A DNA stretch of 64,000 nt, taken from positions 1 through 64,000 of the forward strand of contig NW_027096028.1 of the NCBI RefSeq assembly GCF_040115645.1, given 5' to 3'. The notes below the pieces were generated by a model that saw only the letters and a program-made list of their open reading frames with translations, was not told where the DNA came from and did not search any database. Positions 62,896 to 64,000 of the stretch are shown in pieces (the first letter of the stretch is position 1; every line of letters begins with the position of its first letter). This DNA comes from Euwallacea fornicatus. Lineage: Eukaryota > Arthropoda > Insecta > Coleoptera > Curculionidae. Both the position numbers and the translations under genes were made by a program.

Positions 62896-63512
62896 TTGAA
62901 TACTTCACAACACATCATGATTGCATCTTGTTGAATTTCCACGAAAAATAGTACTTTATGTGCTCAAACACACAACTTTTGTGACTTTTCAAACTTTGAA
63001 GCTCGATAGCTTCGGCAAATGAAGACCAAATTTGTTAAACAAAGTGTCAAAGTAATCACTTCAACGAGATTTTGAAGATGTCACAACACATCATGATTAC
63101 ATCTTGTTGAACTTCCAAGAAAAATAGTACTTTATGTGCTCAAACACACAACTTTTGTGACTTTTCAAACTTTGAAGCTCGATAGCTTCGGCAAATGAAG
63201 ACCAAATTTGTTAAACAAAGTGTCAAATTACTCAGCTCGACGAGATTTTGAATACTTCACAACACATCATGATTGCATCTTGTTGAATTTCCACGAAAAA
63301 TAGTACTTTATGTGCTCAAACACACAACTTTTGTGACTTTTCAAACTTTGAAGCTCGATAGCTTCGGCAAATGAAGACCAAATTTGTTAAACAAAGTGTC
63401 AAAGTAATCACTTCAACGAGATTTTGAAGATGTCACAACACATCATGATTACATCTTGTTGAACTTCCAAGAAAAATAGTACTTTATGTGCTCAAACACA
63501 CAACTTTTGTGA
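62809..63512 (+). repeat. Tandem 352-bp dimer
   Basis: The dimer made of an ATAGCTTCGG/AATTACTCAG/GAATACTTCAC/TTTCCACG monomer and an ATAGCTTCGG/AAAGTAATCACTTC monomer occurs twice in direct tandem: CAGCTCGACGAG of the first type at 62881 and 63233, AAAGTAATCAC at about 63049 and 63401. The copies look identical by eye, indicating a very recent two-monomer exchange. Confidence 0.83.
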
Positions 63513-63656
63513 CTTTTCAAACTTTGAAGCTCGATAACTTCGGCAAATGTGGACCAAATTTGTTAAACAAAGTGTCAAATTACTCAGCTCGACGAGATTT
63601 TGAATATGTCACAACACATCATGATTGCATCTTGTTGAATTTCCACGAAAAATAGT

Positions 63657-64000
63657 ACTTTATGTGCTCAAACACACATATTTTGTGACTTTTCAAATTT
63701 TGAAGCTCGATAACTTTGGCAAATGTGGACCAAATTTGATAACCAAAGTGTCAAATTAATCAGCTCGACGAGATCTTTAAAATCACACAACACATCATAA
63801 TTGCATCTTGTTGAATTTCCAAGAAAAATAGTACTTTATGTGCTCAAACACACAACTTTTGTGACTTTTCCAATTTTGAAGCTCGAAAACTTCGGCAAAT
63901 GAGGACCAAATTTGTTAAACAAAGTGTCAAATTAATCAGCTCGACGAGATTTTGAAGATGTCACAACACATCAGAATTACATTTTGTTGAACTTCCAAGA
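63657..64000 (+). repeat. Start of a further copy of the CTCGAAAACTTC block, cut by the window edge
   Basis: AATTTGATAACC near 63734, ATCACACAACACATCATAATTG and CTCGAAAACTTC at 63882 repeat 53277-53620 at 10380 bp, and the same block starts in the 36 and 43 kb copies. The array clearly continues past position 64000. Confidence 0.8.

Larger units (their letters stand above)
1..64000. repeat. Uninterrupted 176-bp satellite array, probably centromeric
   Basis: The window is a head-to-tail array of one monomer family. Landmarks such as CAAGAAAAATAGTACTTTAT recur every 176 bp (positions 1, 177, 353 and onward), and 273 monomers between 293 and 48283 average 175.8 bp, giving about 364 in the window. 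Every monomer reads in the same direction; I saw no inverted unit, inserted transposon or single-copy DNA at either edge, so the array continues beyond both ends. A consensus monomer counted by hand is about 34% GC. Known: nucleosome-length satellites in long homogeneous arrays often underlie eukaryotic centromeres. Inferred: this is a centromeric or pericentromeric satellite, perhaps of a plant. I do not recognise the family, no CENP-B box is visible, and the species cannot be named from this sequence. A non-centromeric heterochromatic block is the main alternative. Confidence 0.97.

Noticed and set aside
1..64000. CRISPR array
   Set aside because: The repeat is periodic, but successive units are similar over their whole 176 bp; there are no short repeats with unique spacers and no cas genes.
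1..64000. Alpha satellite or a CENP-B-box satellite
   Set aside because: The period is 176 rather than 171 bp, the sequence does not resemble alpha satellite, and no match to the CENP-B box core pattern was seen in the monomer.
1..64000. Retrotransposon or other mobile element inside the array
   Set aside because: I looked for interruptions of the 176 bp phase. Apart from 1-3 bp deletions the phase is continuous, so there is no inserted element, LTR or target-site duplication.
1..64000. Assembly artefact from collapsed or repeated reads
   Set aside because: Not excluded, but private variants that distinguish nearly identical copies (for example near 4061, 16973, 17220, 47245, 48365, 60525, 60734) argue for a genuine long-read assembly rather than simple duplication of contigs.

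Overview
The whole 64 kb window is one uninterrupted head-to-tail tandem array of an AT-rich satellite (about 34% GC in the consensus I counted). The repeat unit is 176 bp, averaging about 175.8 bp because of small deletions, so the window holds roughly 364 monomers, all in the same orientation. I found no real protein gene, RNA gene, transposon, CRISPR array or unique DNA, and no inverted monomer. The only open frames of note are 69-70 codon frames that recur because the satellite recurs; they are artefacts.

A 176 bp unit close to nucleosomal length, repeated for more than 64 kb without interruption and with higher-order structure, is typical of eukaryotic centromeric or heterochromatic satellites. 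A plant centromere is my preferred inference: arrays of about 150-180 bp monomers are common there, no alpha-satellite similarity is evident and no CENP-B box is visible. I do not recognise the family and cannot name a species; an animal satellite is not excluded.

The information lies in the order of monomer variants. Shared rare variants show repeated unequal exchange or segmental amplification at several scales. (1) From 1 to 8.85 kb, a 10-monomer (1760 bp) higher-order repeat is present three times, two copies directly in tandem, inside a 3.2 kb block copied at an offset of 32 monomers (5632 bp). (2) The most diverged monomers lie at 8.85-9.25 kb. (3) From 9.25 to 19.3 kb a mosaic contains a 3.7 kb block duplicated at 4567 bp. 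(4) From 19.3 to 34 kb there are duplications at 2992, 4041 and 4745 bp. (5) From 31.9 to 45.5 kb a block of about 6.5 kb is copied at about 7.2 kb, with two one-monomer losses in the downstream copy. (6) From 45.5 to 64 kb there are further copies at 2461, 4921, 6159/5807 and 10380 bp, a tandem 7-monomer repeat (1232 bp), and 352 bp dimers.

Monomer subfamilies are zoned. The first 14 kb consists largely of monomers with GATCTTTAAAATGAC, beside a minority with GATTTTGAAGATGTC. Variants such as AAAGTAATCACTTC, GAATACTTC, CGAAGAG and GACATTTCC appear only from about 14-21 kb onward and then recur in a fixed order, outlining a loose long repeat of about 27-31 monomers. Block boundaries were found by eye and should be read as accurate to a few tens of bases.
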